From the NCBI RefSeq assembly GCF_965118895.1, contig NZ_CBCPJJ010000008.1:124001-188000 (forward strand): a stretch of DNA of 64,000 bases, given 5' to 3'. A program made the position numbers and the translations under genes. This DNA comes from Rahnella inusitata_A (GTDB lineage Bacteria; Pseudomonadota; Gammaproteobacteria; Enterobacterales; Enterobacteriaceae). Under the pieces are notes generated by a model. That model saw only the letters and a list, made by a program, of their open reading frames with translations, was not told where the DNA came from and did not search any database. This document shows positions 31,968-41,473 of this stretch, one piece after another. Every line of letters starts with the position of its first letter. The first letter of the stretch is position 1.

Positions 31968-33191
31968 GTGATCCCCGATGGGCAGCCCGGCCATATTGAT
32001 CAAATCAAACAAACTAACGTCGGTGCTGTGTATCGCCTGATAGATCAGTTTGGTCCTATTTCGCGCATTGAGCTTTCCAAAAAAGCCCAGCTGGCACCTG
32101 CCAGTATTACCAAAATTGTCCGTGAACTGATTCAGGCGCACCTGGTACTGGAAACGGAATTTCAGGATCCCGGCAGCCGCGGGCGTCCGGCAATCGGTTT
32201 AGCCCTCGACACGCAAGCCTGGCACTACCTTTCTGCCCGCATCAGCCTCGGCTCTATCACGCTGGGGTTACGCGATCTGAGCAGCAAACTGGTGGTGGAA
32301 GAAGTGTTGCCGCTGCCGGAACAGGCTCCGCAGTCGCTGATGCAGCGCATCATATTTGAAATCGATCAGTTCTTTATCCGCCATCAGCGCAAACTCGAAC
32401 GCCTGACCGCCATCGCCATTACCCTGCCGGGCATGATCGACGCGCGGCGCGGCATCGTTCACCGCATGCCGTTTTATCACGATGTGTTCGATATGCCGCT
32501 CGGCGATACTCTTTGCGCACATACGGGGTTGCCGGTGTACGTGCAGCATGACATCAGCGCGTGGACGCTGGCGGAAGCCTTGTACGGCGCATCGCGCGGC
32601 TGCAAAAACGTGGTGCAGATTGTTATCGATCACAACGTTGGCGCAGGTGTTATTACCAGCGGACGCGTTCTGCACGCGGGCAGCAGCAGCGTGGTTGAAA
32701 TCGGCCATACGCAGGTCGATCCTTATGGCAAACGCTGTTATTGCGGCAATCATGGCTGTCTGGAGACCGTCGCCAGTACCGACAGCATTCTCGAACTGGT
32801 GCGTCAGCGTCTGACCGCTTCAGCCCCCGCAAGTTTATTGCACGGGGTAACGCTGACCATCGAAGCGGTGTGTGATGCGGCAAACCGTGGCGATCAGCTG
32901 GCACGCGACGTCATCGTCGGCGTGGGGCAGAGCGTCGGGCGGATGTTGGCGATCATGGTCAATCTGTTCAATCCTGAAAAAGTGCTGATCGGCTCACCGC
33001 TTAATTTATCGCAGGATATTCTTCATCCGGCAATAATGTCTTGTATTCAACAGCAATCCCTTCCCGCATATAGTGAAAATATCAAACTCGAATCCACGCA
33101 ATTTTATAATCAGGGAACGATGCCTGGCGCGGCATTAGTTAAAGACGCGCTGTACAGCGGATCATTGCTGATAAAACTCTTACAAGGCTAA
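31968..33191 (+). CDS. mlc: Glucose-responsive repressor Mlc
   Basis: A ROK-family repressor (407 aa; E. coli 406) that represses PTS and other sugar genes and is withdrawn from DNA by dephosphorylated EIICB-Glc. The N-terminal helix-turn-helix is at about 20-65 (AQLAPASITKIVRELIQ). The ROK core includes DHNVGAGVI and the zinc-binding motif GHTQVDPYGKRCYCGNHGCLETVAS. The C-terminus GSLLIKLLQG matches E. coli. The start is GTG (31968), as in E. coli mlc, with AGGAG 10 nt upstream. An operator for itself lies in the leader. Confidence 0.96.
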   Translation: MIPDGQPGHIDQIKQTNVGAVYRLIDQFGPISRIELSKKAQLAPASITKIVRELIQAHLVLETEFQDPGSRGRPAIGLALDTQAWHYLSARISLGSITLGLRDLSSKLVVEEVLPLPEQAPQSLMQRIIFEIDQFFIRHQRKLERLTAIAITLPGMIDARRGIVHRMPFYHDVFDMPLGDTLCAHTGLPVYVQHDISAWTLAEALYGASRGCKNVVQIVIDHNVGAGVITSGRVLHAGSSSVVEIGHTQVDPYGKRCYCGNHGCLETVASTDSILELVRQRLTASAPASLLHGVTLTIEAVCDAANRGDQLARDVIVGVGQSVGRMLAIMVNLFNPEKVLIGSPLNLSQDILHPAIMSCIQQQSLPAYSENIKLESTQFYNQGTMPGAALVKDALYSGSLLIKLLQG

Positions 33192-33385
33192 GTTTTTTAT
33201 AACGTTAAAGACTGATTTAAAATAAATCCGAATAAGCTTTCTCGCGCTGGTAAACAAAACATTGCGCTAACGCAAACTGCTCGCATCTCGCATCGCCTAG
33301 ACTTTCCGTCGTTACTTTGTCTCTGGCGGTGTTTTCCCGGAGACTATCTTTCAATAAGACGGAGAGATCCCGGAGCCTGAATTCC

Positions 33386-34072
33386 ATGTTAACGCACTTT
33401 TTCGTCACGGGTACGGACGCCCGTGTAGGTAAAACCATTGTCACACGTGCCCTGCTTCAGGCTTTAGCCGCGCAGGATCGCTGCGTTCTTGGCTATAAAC
33501 CTATCGCTACTGGCAGCCAGGAGTTGGCCGACGGGGTTCGAAATAAAGATGCGGTAACTCTTCAGCAGTCATCTTCTATTGCTTATCCTTTTAAGAAAAT
33601 AACGCCACTGGCATTAACGGATGAAGATATTTATGCCAGTGAAATACCGAAAAACGTGTTTGAAATAATGACAGACGGCCTCAATTTTATGCGTGAAGAG
33701 GCAGATTCGGTAGTGGTTGAAGGATGCGACGGCTGGAGAACCTTGATTACTCCACATCTTTTATATTCCGACTGGGTACGCCAGCAAAATATGCCGGTCG
33801 TGCTGGTTGTCGGTATTCAGGAAGGCTGTGTCAGTCACGCGTTATTAACCGCGCAGGCCATTATTGCTGACGGATTACCGTTGTTAGGCTGGGTGGCAAA
33901 CCGAATTAATCCATGCCTTGCTCATTATCAGGAGACTATCGAAGCGCTTACCGCGAATATTTCCGCGCCTCTGCTCGGTGAAATTCCGTATCTGCCACGG
34001 GCAGAAAGCCGCGATATGGCGAAGTTTATCGATCTCTCCAGTTTTAATCTGAAAACGCTGACCAGCGCCTGA
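33386..34072 (+). CDS. bioD2: Dethiobiotin synthetase homologue BioD2/YnfK
   Basis: A cytoplasmic ATP-dependent carboxylase homologue (228 aa) of the biotin-synthesis enzyme that closes the ureido ring of dethiobiotin. The P-loop is GTDARVGKT near the N-terminus, followed by GYKPIATGS and the VVEGCDGWRT segment corresponding to the VEGAGG motif of BioD; the replacement of AGG by CDG is notable but is seen in this paralogue group. It lies downstream of mlc as in E. coli (ynfK). The ATG at 33386 is chosen over 33317 because it directly precedes the P-loop strand. Confidence 0.88.
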   Translation: MLTHFFVTGTDARVGKTIVTRALLQALAAQDRCVLGYKPIATGSQELADGVRNKDAVTLQQSSSIAYPFKKITPLALTDEDIYASEIPKNVFEIMTDGLNFMREEADSVVVEGCDGWRTLITPHLLYSDWVRQQNMPVVLVVGIQEGCVSHALLTAQAIIADGLPLLGWVANRINPCLAHYQETIEALTANISAPLLGEIPYLPRAESRDMAKFIDLSSFNLKTLTSA

Positions 34073-34102
34073 TTGGCCGCGTCGCTACGTTCCACAACGG
34101 TT

Positions 34103-34140
34103 AAACGGTTCTGGCTTCCTCGCCCGGAGCCGTTTTTTTT
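34103..34140 (+). terminator. bioD2 terminator
   Basis: A 12-bp stem with two G-U pairs (34103-34114 with 34124-34135) is followed by a run of eight T, a classic Rho-independent terminator 30 nt after the bioD2 stop. Confidence 0.9.
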
Positions 34141-34192
34141 GTCTATAATTCAGGATTAGCTTTAATGCATCAATCTGAAGAAAAAAGAGAAC

Positions 34193-35689
34193 ATGGCCGT
34201 TACGCACTCATCTGAACACTCACCCGTCGTTAAAAATGCTCACCGTCCGCTGATCCTCATCGCCTGCATGTTGTCGATGTTTATGGCCGCCGTGGAAGTG
34301 ACGATTGTCGCGACCGCGATGCCGACCATCATTGGCGATCTCGGCGGTTTCTCGCTGCTGGGCTGGGTATTTGCGGTCTATCTGCTGACCCAGGCGATCA
34401 CCGTGCCCGTGTATGGCAGGCTGGCGGATTTGTACGGTTGCCGGAAGATGTTTTTCATCGGCACCACGCTGTTTTTGATTGGCTCGGTGCTGTGTGGTTT
34501 TGCGCCTTCGCTCGGCTGGATGATCGGTTTTCGCGCCTTGCAGGGGCTGGGTGCCGGGGCAATCACGCCGATTGCCACCACGCTAATCGCCAACGTTTAC
34601 GGCCCGCAGGAACGCGCCAAAGCGCAAGGTTATCTGTCAAGCGTGTGGGGCGTTTCGGCGATCGTCGGCCCGCTGATGGGCGCGTTTATCGTTTCGCATT
34701 TTCACTGGGCGGTGGTGTTCTGGGTCAACGTGCCCATCGGGCTGGTGGCGATGGGCATTCTGATCAAATACCTGCCGCCGGACGGCCAGCGTAAACAACA
34801 TCAGCTGGATCTGGCGGGAACCGGGTATCTGACGCTTTCAGTTGCCGCATTGCTGCTGGCGCTGTTACAGGCCGAAGTGCTCGGCTACTGGGCGCTGGGG
34901 CTGATTGCGCTGGCGGTGTGCAGCGCGCTGTTGCTTATCCGGCAGGAGCGCAAAACGCCGGAGCCGCTGTTCCCGCTGGAGCTGTGGCAAAGCAAGGTGA
35001 TTATCGCCGGGAACATCGGCGGCCTGATTATCGGTGCGACCATGATGGGGATCAGCGCATTTTTGCCGACGTACGTGCAGGGCGTACTCGGCGGCACGCC
35101 GCTGGAGGCGGGCACTACGCTGGCGCTGATGTCCATCGGCTGGCCGCTGGCGAGTATGCTCAGCAGCCGTCTGATGCAGGCGACGTCTTACCGCGCTACG
35201 GCGGTGATTGGCGGGATTTTGCTGGTCGGCGGCAGTCTGGCGTTACTGCTGCTTTCACCAACCTCGGGCCTGTGGATTGCGCGCCTGGCGGCGTTTTCGA
35301 TTGGTGCGGGGATGGGGCTGTGTAACACCACGTTTATCGTCTCCGTGCAAAACAGCGTCGGCCCTGCTATCCGTGGAATAGCCACGGCTTCCACGCTGTT
35401 TACGCGGATGCTGGGTTCCGCCATCGGCACTGCGCTGCTTGGTGCGACGCTCAATCTCAATCTGCAATACCGTTTGCCGGAGATTGCCGATCCGGTGCAA
35501 AAGTTGATGGAGAAAGCCACCCGCAGCGCGATGGGCTCTGACCAGCTCAGCGCGCTGACCGACAGCGTGGCGGCCTCGCTGCACTGGGTATTTGTGGTGT
35601 CGGCGGTGATTTCCGTGCTGGCGGTCGCTGCCGGTTTATTGATCCCGGCGGGTGACCGCCCGCACGCAGCACCTCAGCGCGAAAGTTAA
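34193..35689 (+). CDS. DHA2-family multidrug MFS exporter (14 TMS)
   Basis: An inner-membrane drug:H+ antiporter of the EmrB/QacA type, 498 residues with about 14 hydrophobic segments. Motifs include the helix-1 signature VEVTIVATAMPTIIGDL, the loop motif GRLADLYGCRKMF and the antiporter motif C VWGVSAIVGPLMGAFI. It has its own promoter region after the bioD2 terminator and no adjacent membrane-fusion partner, so it probably works as a single-component pump. Substrates cannot be read from sequence. Confidence 0.9.
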   Translation: MAVTHSSEHSPVVKNAHRPLILIACMLSMFMAAVEVTIVATAMPTIIGDLGGFSLLGWVFAVYLLTQAITVPVYGRLADLYGCRKMFFIGTTLFLIGSVLCGFAPSLGWMIGFRALQGLGAGAITPIATTLIANVYGPQERAKAQGYLSSVWGVSAIVGPLMGAFIVSHFHWAVVFWVNVPIGLVAMGILIKYLPPDGQRKQHQLDLAGTGYLTLSVAALLLALLQAEVLGYWALGLIALAVCSALLLIRQERKTPEPLFPLELWQSKVIIAGNIGGLIIGATMMGISAFLPTYVQGVLGGTPLEAGTTLALMSIGWPLASMLSSRLMQATSYRATAVIGGILLVGGSLALLLLSPTSGLWIARLAAFSIGAGMGLCNTTFIVSVQNSVGPAIRGIATASTLFTRMLGSAIGTALLGATLNLNLQYRLPEIADPVQKLMEKATRSAMGSDQLSALTDSVAASLHWVFVVSAVISVLAVAAGLLIPAGDRPHAAPQRES

Positions 35690-35690
35690 T

Positions 35691-37346
35691 TCATGCCTGG
35701 CGTTGCGAAAGCCTGAATGCGGCTAACATCAGCGTCAGGCTCAGTAATACTGCGACCGACGCCATCGCCATCCCGTCGCCCACCGAGCCCTGCTCAAACT
35801 GACGCCAGACAAAGACCGACACTGTCTGCACGCCCGCCGGAGAAAGCAGCAGGGAGGTAACCAGTTCGCGCGACGCGACGGCAAACACCATCATCATTGA
35901 GGCCAGCAAACTCGGTAATACCAGCGGCAGCAGGATCAGCCGCAACGTCTGCGCCGCCGTTGCGCCGTGAACGCGGGCGGCAGCATCCAGATTACCGCCA
36001 ATCTGTTTCAGCGCTGCGCTGACGTAGCGTACCGGATAGGGCAGCAGCAGGCAGCAATAGGCCAGCAACAAAATCCCCCAGGTGTTATACGGCGTGACCG
36101 GCCAGAAACTGCGGTTCCACGCCAGAATCAGCCCGACACCGACCACAATCCCCGGCAATGCGGCGGGCAGCAGAGAAAGCCCGTCGATCACGGCCGCACC
36201 ACGAATTTTCCTCGCCACCACCAGCCACGACGCCAGAAAGCCGGTTGCCCCCGCAATCAGCGCTGTACCGAGCGCCAGACTGAGGCTGGTAGAAAGCGCA
36301 CCCAGCGCGTCGCCGTGGGTGGCAAACAGCGCCGCGAAGTGCCGCAGGGTGAGATTGGCAAAAGACAGCCCGCCGGACAGCGTGCCGGAAAACGCCGTTA
36401 CCAGCATCGATGCCAGAGGCAGCGCGACGGCGGTCAGCGCCACCAGCGAAAACAGCGCCAGCACCGGCACCGTCCAGCCGGACAGCGGCTTTGGCGTTAC
36501 GTCCGCCGGTTTGCCGGTCATACTTTCGACATTTTTCCCCGCCAGCACCGCGCGCTGAACGCTGTAGGCGCACAACGCCATCGCCACCAGCACCAGCGAA
36601 AGCACCGCCGCGCCCGGCAAATCGATTGGCCAGTCCGCCAGCCGCTGCTCGATGCCGGTGGTCAGCATCAGAATACCGCTGCGTGAGCCCAGCGCGCCGG
36701 GCACGCCGTATTCCTCAATCGACAGCGTGAACGCCAGCAGTAAACTCGACGCCATCGCCGGTAACGCCATGGGCAGCGTAATGCGGATAAAAGCCTGAAA
36801 CGCACCGGCGCCGTGGATGCGCGCGACATCCGCCAGCCGGCTGCCGCTGGCGGCCATGCTGCGCGAAACCGCGAAATAGACCACCGGAAAAATATTCAGC
36901 GTCATCACCACAATCATACCCGGCAGTGAAAACAGAAAATCATTGAGATGCAGCCACGGCAGCAACTGCTGCACATAGCCGTTGGTCTGCAACGCCAGCA
37001 TCCAGGACAGCGCGGCGATATACGGCGGCAGCAAAAATGGCACCAGAAACAGCACGTCCCACAGCGCCGCGCCCGGCAGCCGGAACAATCCGCGCAGTGC
37101 GCCGAGCGGAATACCGATCAGCGCGCTGCACAAGGCCACGCCCAGCCCGACTTTTAACGTTGTGGCGATCAGCGCCAGCATCTGTGGTTCGGCGAAGACG
37201 CGGGAAAAGGCGCTGAACGGCGCAGAATAGCGGCCGGAATCCAGATGCGGGAAAATCGCCTGCAGCACCACAAAGCTGACCGGCACGGCGACCAGCAACA
37301 GCAGCGCAAGACCGGTCACGCCGGGTAAAAAAGCGTTTCTATTCAT
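35691..37346 (-). CDS. ABC transporter permease, FbpB/SfuB type (fused)
   Basis: An inner-membrane permease of 551 residues with about 12 helices, made of two fused permease halves. Each half has its own EAA-like docking loop: ARIHGAGAFQAFIRITLP and AARVHGATAAQTLRLILLP. This architecture is typical of Fe(III), thiamine, putrescine and phosphonate importers. It is the third gene after an ATPase and a binding protein on the minus strand. Confidence 0.87.
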   Translation of the reverse strand: MNRNAFLPGVTGLALLLLVAVPVSFVVLQAIFPHLDSGRYSAPFSAFSRVFAEPQMLALIATTLKVGLGVALCSALIGIPLGALRGLFRLPGAALWDVLFLVPFLLPPYIAALSWMLALQTNGYVQQLLPWLHLNDFLFSLPGMIVVMTLNIFPVVYFAVSRSMAASGSRLADVARIHGAGAFQAFIRITLPMALPAMASSLLLAFTLSIEEYGVPGALGSRSGILMLTTGIEQRLADWPIDLPGAAVLSLVLVAMALCAYSVQRAVLAGKNVESMTGKPADVTPKPLSGWTVPVLALFSLVALTAVALPLASMLVTAFSGTLSGGLSFANLTLRHFAALFATHGDALGALSTSLSLALGTALIAGATGFLASWLVVARKIRGAAVIDGLSLLPAALPGIVVGVGLILAWNRSFWPVTPYNTWGILLLAYCCLLLPYPVRYVSAALKQIGGNLDAAARVHGATAAQTLRLILLPLVLPSLLASMMMVFAVASRELVTSLLLSPAGVQTVSVFVWRQFEQGSVGDGMAMASVAVLLSLTLMLAAFRLSQRQA

Positions 37347-37362
37347 GATTCAGTTCTCAGAA

Positions 37363-37393
37363 ACGGGCTACGCAGCGGGTGTGCGCAGCCCGT
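37363..37393 (-). repeat. Intercistronic hairpin between binding-protein and permease genes
   Basis: ACGGGCT and AGCCCGT (37363-37369, 37387-37393) form a 7-bp perfect stem extended by near-pairing CGC, without a U-tract, in the 54-bp gap. The position matches mRNA-stabilising hairpins after binding-protein genes. Confidence 0.6.
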
Positions 37394-37400
37394 CGGGGGG

Positions 37401-38381
37401 TTACGGCTGGGCGAAGAGTTTGGCGAAACGATCGAGAACGTCTTTGCGCGAGGCGGTCGCTTTTGGGTCTTCCGGCAGCAGTTTCAGGGATTTAAACAGC
37501 GGACGTTTAGCATCAATATCGGTACGGGCTGGCATCAGCCATGCGTCGGCCACCAGCTTCTGGCCTTCTGGCGACAGTGCGTAATCGATAAAGGCTTTAG
37601 CCTCTTTTTGCTGCTGGCTGGATTTGAGGATCATCATCGGGCGCGGGGCGATCACGGTGCCGCTCTGCGGGAAAATTACTTTGACGGATTCACCGTCCTG
37701 CATACTCGCGTAAGAGACGTAATCCACCGCGCCAAATACCGCCGCTTTCGCGCCCTGTAACACCGGCGTCAGCGCCTGCGCGTTCGGCCCGGCAATGATC
37801 ATGCCGTTGGCTTTCAGGTCGTCAAACAATTTCCATGCCTGTTGCGCGTGGGCATTCTGCAACCCGATCAGCAGATCCAGCGACGCGCCGGACAGGGAGG
37901 GATCCGGTGTGGTGACTTTGTCCTTGAACTCCGGTTTAGTCAGGTCGCCCCAGTCTTTCGGCTCGGACGTTCCGCTTTTGGTGTTCCACACAATCCCCAG
38001 CGCGGAAATGCCCTGCGCCACGTAATACGGCGTCTTGAATTGCGCCGGAACCTGCGCCGCGTTCGGGCTCTGATATTCCAGTAACCAGCCGCGCTGTTCG
38101 AGATCGGTAGCGGTATCCCATGACGCTGAGATCAGCACGTCGGCGCGCGGATTGGCCTGTTCGGCTTCGAGGCGCGCCATCACTTTGCCGGTGGTGGCCT
38201 GAAACACATCGACTTTTACGCCGGTCTGTTTTTCATAGCCCGCCGCCAGTTTTTTGGCCAGCGAACCCGGCCCGGCGGTGTAAAGCGTCAGTGCCTGGGC
38301 GCTGCCCGCTGCCATTGCGAGAGAAAGAGTCATTGCAGTCATTACGCCTGTTTTGGTTCGGGATAAAAGTGTGCGAGTCAT
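37401..38381 (-). CDS. ABC transporter solute-binding protein, Fe(III)/polyamine type
   Basis: A periplasmic binding protein of 326 residues. The signal peptide ends near AAGSAQA, giving the mature start LTLYTAGPGSLAKKLAAGYEKQTG, common to family-1/6 proteins that bind Fe(III), 2-aminoethylphosphonate or hexose phosphates. The tyrosine residues VDYVSYASMQ lie where Fe(III) proteins carry their ligands, but the exact YY pair is not present, so iron is uncertain. It lies between the ATPase and permease genes. Confidence 0.85.
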   Translation of the reverse strand: MTRTLLSRTKTGVMTAMTLSLAMAAGSAQALTLYTAGPGSLAKKLAAGYEKQTGVKVDVFQATTGKVMARLEAEQANPRADVLISASWDTATDLEQRGWLLEYQSPNAAQVPAQFKTPYYVAQGISALGIVWNTKSGTSEPKDWGDLTKPEFKDKVTTPDPSLSGASLDLLIGLQNAHAQQAWKLFDDLKANGMIIAGPNAQALTPVLQGAKAAVFGAVDYVSYASMQDGESVKVIFPQSGTVIAPRPMMILKSSQQQKEAKAFIDYALSPEGQKLVADAWLMPARTDIDAKRPLFKSLKLLPEDPKATASRKDVLDRFAKLFAQP

Positions 38382-38401
38382 TGAGTCAATTCCATCAGAG
38401 G

Positions 38402-39151
38402 TTAAGCAACAAAAGGGGAAACAACGGAAGCATCATTCAGGTCAATACTGGCGATCGCGCCCTGGTCCATGCGTGCAATACGGTGCGCCAGTGCGCGGGC
38501 TTCGTGCCGGTCGTGGGTGACGTACACCGCCGTGGTGCCGAGCTGGCGTAAAAGCGTTGCCATCTCTTCACACAGGCTTTCGCGCAGATCGCGGTCAAGA
38601 TTGGAGAGCGGTTCGTCGAACAGCAGAATGCGCGGCTCAGCGACAATCGCCCGCGCCAGTGCCACGCGCTGTTGCTGACCACCGGAAAGCTCGGAAGGGC
38701 GTCGTGAAGCGAAATCGGCCAGCCCGACGCGATCTAGCGCAGCCATCACTTTTTCCTGCTGAAGTGCGCCACGAACTCCGCGCATTTGCAGCGGAAACGC
38801 GACGTTCTGCCGCACGCTCATGTGCGGCCACAGCGCGTAATCCTGAAAGGCCATGCCGAGATTGCGCCGCTCCGGTGGCAGACTGAAGGTGCCGCTGGCG
38901 ACGATTTCGCCGTCGAAGCTTAACTGCCCGGAGGCCGGGTGCAGTAAACCAGCGAGCATTTTCAGCAGCGTGCTTTTGCCGCAGCCCGAGGGGCCGAGCA
39001 GGGCGAGGATCGTGCCTTTGGGCACGGTCAGATTGACGTGATTGAGTACCGGTGTGCTCCCGAAGAAATGGGACACCTGATGGACTGCGATAGCGGGAGG
39101 CGAAGCAATGCGCGGTGGCGCATCCCCGCCGTTTAAAGCTGGAATGTTCAT
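38402..39151 (-). CDS. ABC transporter ATPase, FbpC/PotA-like
   Basis: The nucleotide-binding subunit (249 aa) with Walker A GPSGCGKST, signature LSGGQQQRVALARA, Walker B ILLFDEPLSNLD and switch region VTHDRHEARALAH. It lacks the long C-terminal OB-fold region of FbpC/PotA and is therefore short. The ATG at 39149-39151 has AGAGGA upstream; the open frame to 39289 is not used. It begins the three-gene operon, 150 bp after hutG, with a hairpin terminator for hutG between. Confidence 0.88.
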   Translation of the reverse strand: MNIPALNGGDAPPRIASPPAIAVHQVSHFFGSTPVLNHVNLTVPKGTILALLGPSGCGKSTLLKMLAGLLHPASGQLSFDGEIVASGTFSLPPERRNLGMAFQDYALWPHMSVRQNVAFPLQMRGVRGALQQEKVMAALDRVGLADFASRRPSELSGGQQQRVALARAIVAEPRILLFDEPLSNLDRDLRESLCEEMATLLRQLGTTAVYVTHDRHEARALAHRIARMDQGAIASIDLNDASVVSPFVA

Positions 39152-39258
39152 GACGGTACTATCCTCTTTGGGACTTATTAGTGCTGCTGAGCCTAAAGAG
39201 AATGTGTGACGGTGACATGACAGGTTTGTGAAGGTAGAAAGTGAATGTAGAAATTTGG

Positions 39259-39283
39259 CGGTGCAGGCGGGGAACCTGCACCG
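39259..39283 (-). terminator. Hairpin after hutG
   Basis: A perfect 9-bp inverted repeat (CGGTGCAGG/CCTGCACCG, 7-nt loop) follows the hutG stop by about 20 nt and separates hutG from the ABC operon. The trailing sequence is only moderately T-rich. Confidence 0.55.
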
Positions 39284-39301
39284 GATCATTCGTACACTGT
39301 T

Positions 39302-40129
39302 TTATTTCTTATATTGCTGTTCGCCCCACGCCAGCATCCCGGCCAGCAGCGGTTTCAGAACGCCCTGTAATTCAGTGGCTTTAGCGTCGTCATAGGCGAA
39401 CGGTTCGATCTCTTCCATGTAATTGACCTGCGCCAGCTCCAGCTGAACCGCGTGCTGATGCACATCCGGCTGACCGTATTCGCGGGTAATGTAGCCACCT
39501 TTGAAACGGCCGTTCAGCACGTGGCTGAAGCGCGATTGTTGCAGGCAAACGCCTTCCACCACGCCGCTTAAACCGGGCGAACAGCTTGCGCCGCCGTTGG
39601 TGCCGAGATTCAGATCCGGCAGTTTGCCATCGAACAGACGCGGGATTTGTGAGGCAATAGAATGAGCATCAAACAGCAGCGCGTAGCCAAACTCCTGTTT
39701 CATCCTCGCCAGTTCTGACGCAATAGTGTGGTGATACGGCTGCCAGATTTGCGCCAGATACTGCTGGCGCTGCGCCACGGTCGGCTCCATCCCGGCTCTG
39801 AAGGTCGGGCGGCCATCAAATAACGTATCCGGGAACAGGCCAGTGGTGGCAGTGGCATAAAGCGGGGTGTCGTCGGCCGGACGATTGAGATCAATCACAA
39901 AGCGGGAATATTGCCCGACCAGAATGCTGGCCCCGAGCGCACGGGCAAAATCATACAACTGCGGAATATGCCAGTCGGTGTCAGAAAGCGGCAGCGCGGC
40001 ATCGGTCAGCCCGCTGGCGACTTCCGGCGTCAGGTGCGTTCCGGCGTGCGGAATGCTGATCAGCAACGGGGCGGTTCCCCGGATGAAATGTAGCGGTTCG
40101 GCGATAACAGAATTAGCTGAAAGGCTCAT
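39302..40129 (-). CDS. hutG: N-formylglutamate deformylase
   Basis: The last enzyme of the five-step histidine pathway (275 aa), hydrolysing N-formylglutamate to glutamate and formate. Conserved features are ISIPHAGTHLTPE, RFVIDLNRPADD, LLFDAHSIASQIP and the C-terminal VQLELAQVNYMEE. It is the Pseudomonas-type HutG, not the ureohydrolase-fold formimidoylglutamase, consistent with the presence of hutF. Its ATG overlaps the hutI stop by 4 nt. Confidence 0.95.
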   Translation of the reverse strand: MSLSANSVIAEPLHFIRGTAPLLISIPHAGTHLTPEVASGLTDAALPLSDTDWHIPQLYDFARALGASILVGQYSRFVIDLNRPADDTPLYATATTGLFPDTLFDGRPTFRAGMEPTVAQRQQYLAQIWQPYHHTIASELARMKQEFGYALLFDAHSIASQIPRLFDGKLPDLNLGTNGGASCSPGLSGVVEGVCLQQSRFSHVLNGRFKGGYITREYGQPDVHQHAVQLELAQVNYMEEIEPFAYDDAKATELQGVLKPLLAGMLAWGEQQYKK

Positions 40130-41388
40130 AAACGAACTTCTCCACGCAGGTGACCACGAAAAATAACGGTGCAGGGCAGCTGTCCGCCCAGCCAGTAAAC
40201 CAGTTCAGCCGGGCGCGACAGCGGCCAGTGAATAAAATCGGCGACCTTGCCCGCTTCCAGCGAGCCGTGAGAATCCTGCAAACCCAGTGCCCGCGCGCCG
40301 TGGCAGGTCACACCGGCCAGCGCCTCTTCCGGCGTCAGTCGAAACAGCGTACAGCCCATATTCAGCATTAAGCGCAGAGAAAGCGCCGGAGAGGTTCCCG
40401 GATTGGCATCACTGGCCAGCGCCATCGGTACGCCGTGAGTGCGAAAATATTCCACCGGCGGGCGCTGCGTTTCGCGCAGCAGATAGTAGGCGCCGGGCAG
40501 TAATACCGCGACGGTACCCCCGGTGGCCATTGCTTTGGCATCGTCTTCGGTGGCGTATTCCAGATGATCGGCAGACAGGGCATGATGGCGTGCGGCCAGC
40601 GCACTGCCGTGCAGGGAAGAGAGTTGTTCGGCGTGAAGTTTTACCGGCAGGCCGAGCGATTTTGCGGCATTGAAGACGCGTTCCACCTGCTCTGGCGAAA
40701 ACGCCAGGTGTTCACAAAAGGCATCCACGGCGTCGGCGAGATTTTCCTGTGCAACCACCGGCAGCAGGGTGTCACAAATTAGCTGAATATATTCATCCGG
40801 CCGGTCTTTGAATTCAGGCGGCAGCGCATGGGCGGCGAGGCAGGTGGATTTCACCTCGACCGGCAGCATATGGCCAAGCCTGCGGATCACCCGCAGCATT
40901 TTGATTTCGCTTTCCACGCTCAGGCCGTAGCCCGATTTAATCTCCACGCAGGTGACGCCTTCGGCCAGCAGCGGTTGCAGGCGGACTAACGCCTGCGCCA
41001 GCAGTTCATCCTCGCTGGCGGCGCGTGTGGCGTTGACCGTTGATAAAATGCCGCCGCCCGCTGCGGCAATCTCTGCGTAACTCACGCCGTTCAGCCGCTG
41101 TTCAAATTCGGCGCTGCGATTCCCGCCAAATACCAGATGCGTGTGGCAATCGACCAGCCCCGGCGTGATGATCCCGCCGTCGAATTGATGTTCGATGGCG
41201 TTCGGGTAATTCGGGCAGTCAGCGTCAGCGCCGACCCACAGGATCTGGCCGCCGCTGACGGCAATCGCGCCGTTTTCGATCAGGTTGTATTTCCCGTCCC
41301 GCATGGTGACCAGCGTGGCGCCGCGCCAGACGCTGTCACATTGCGAGGAGGGTTCAGAAGAGAAATGCGTGGACAGCGTTAAGGGCAT
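40126..41388 (-). CDS. hutI: Imidazolonepropionase
   Basis: A metal-dependent amidohydrolase (420 aa) that opens imidazolone-5-propionate to formimidoylglutamate. The metal-binding motif is LVDCHTHLVFGGNRSAEF; later histidines (LHAEQLSSLHG, ADHLEY) and the catalytic ASDANPGTSP region are present. The frame is open to a TTG at 41424, but the ATG at 41386-41388 has CGGAG at proper spacing and the TTG lies inside the HutC operator. It is co-transcribed with hutG. Confidence 0.95.
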   Translation of the reverse strand: MPLTLSTHFSSEPSSQCDSVWRGATLVTMRDGKYNLIENGAIAVSGGQILWVGADADCPNYPNAIEHQFDGGIITPGLVDCHTHLVFGGNRSAEFEQRLNGVSYAEIAAAGGGILSTVNATRAASEDELLAQALVRLQPLLAEGVTCVEIKSGYGLSVESEIKMLRVIRRLGHMLPVEVKSTCLAAHALPPEFKDRPDEYIQLICDTLLPVVAQENLADAVDAFCEHLAFSPEQVERVFNAAKSLGLPVKLHAEQLSSLHGSALAARHHALSADHLEYATEDDAKAMATGGTVAVLLPGAYYLLRETQRPPVEYFRTHGVPMALASDANPGTSPALSLRLMLNMGCTLFRLTPEEALAGVTCHGARALGLQDSHGSLEAGKVADFIHWPLSRPAELVYWLGGQLPCTVIFRGHLRGEVRL

Positions 41389-41411
41389 GACGGGCTCCGG
41401 ACAAGGTTGAT

Positions 41412-41425
41412 CTTGTATAGACAAC
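41412..41425. promoter_or_regulatory. HutC operator before hutI
   Basis: CTTGTATAGACAAC is a near-palindrome sharing the core TATAGACA (or its complement TGTCTATA) with sites before hutF and hutH. It lies 24 bp upstream of the hutI ATG. Confidence 0.7.
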
Positions 41426-41473
41426 TAAAGTCAACCTAGCGCATAACCCGAAAACCGGCAAGCGAAAAGCGTC

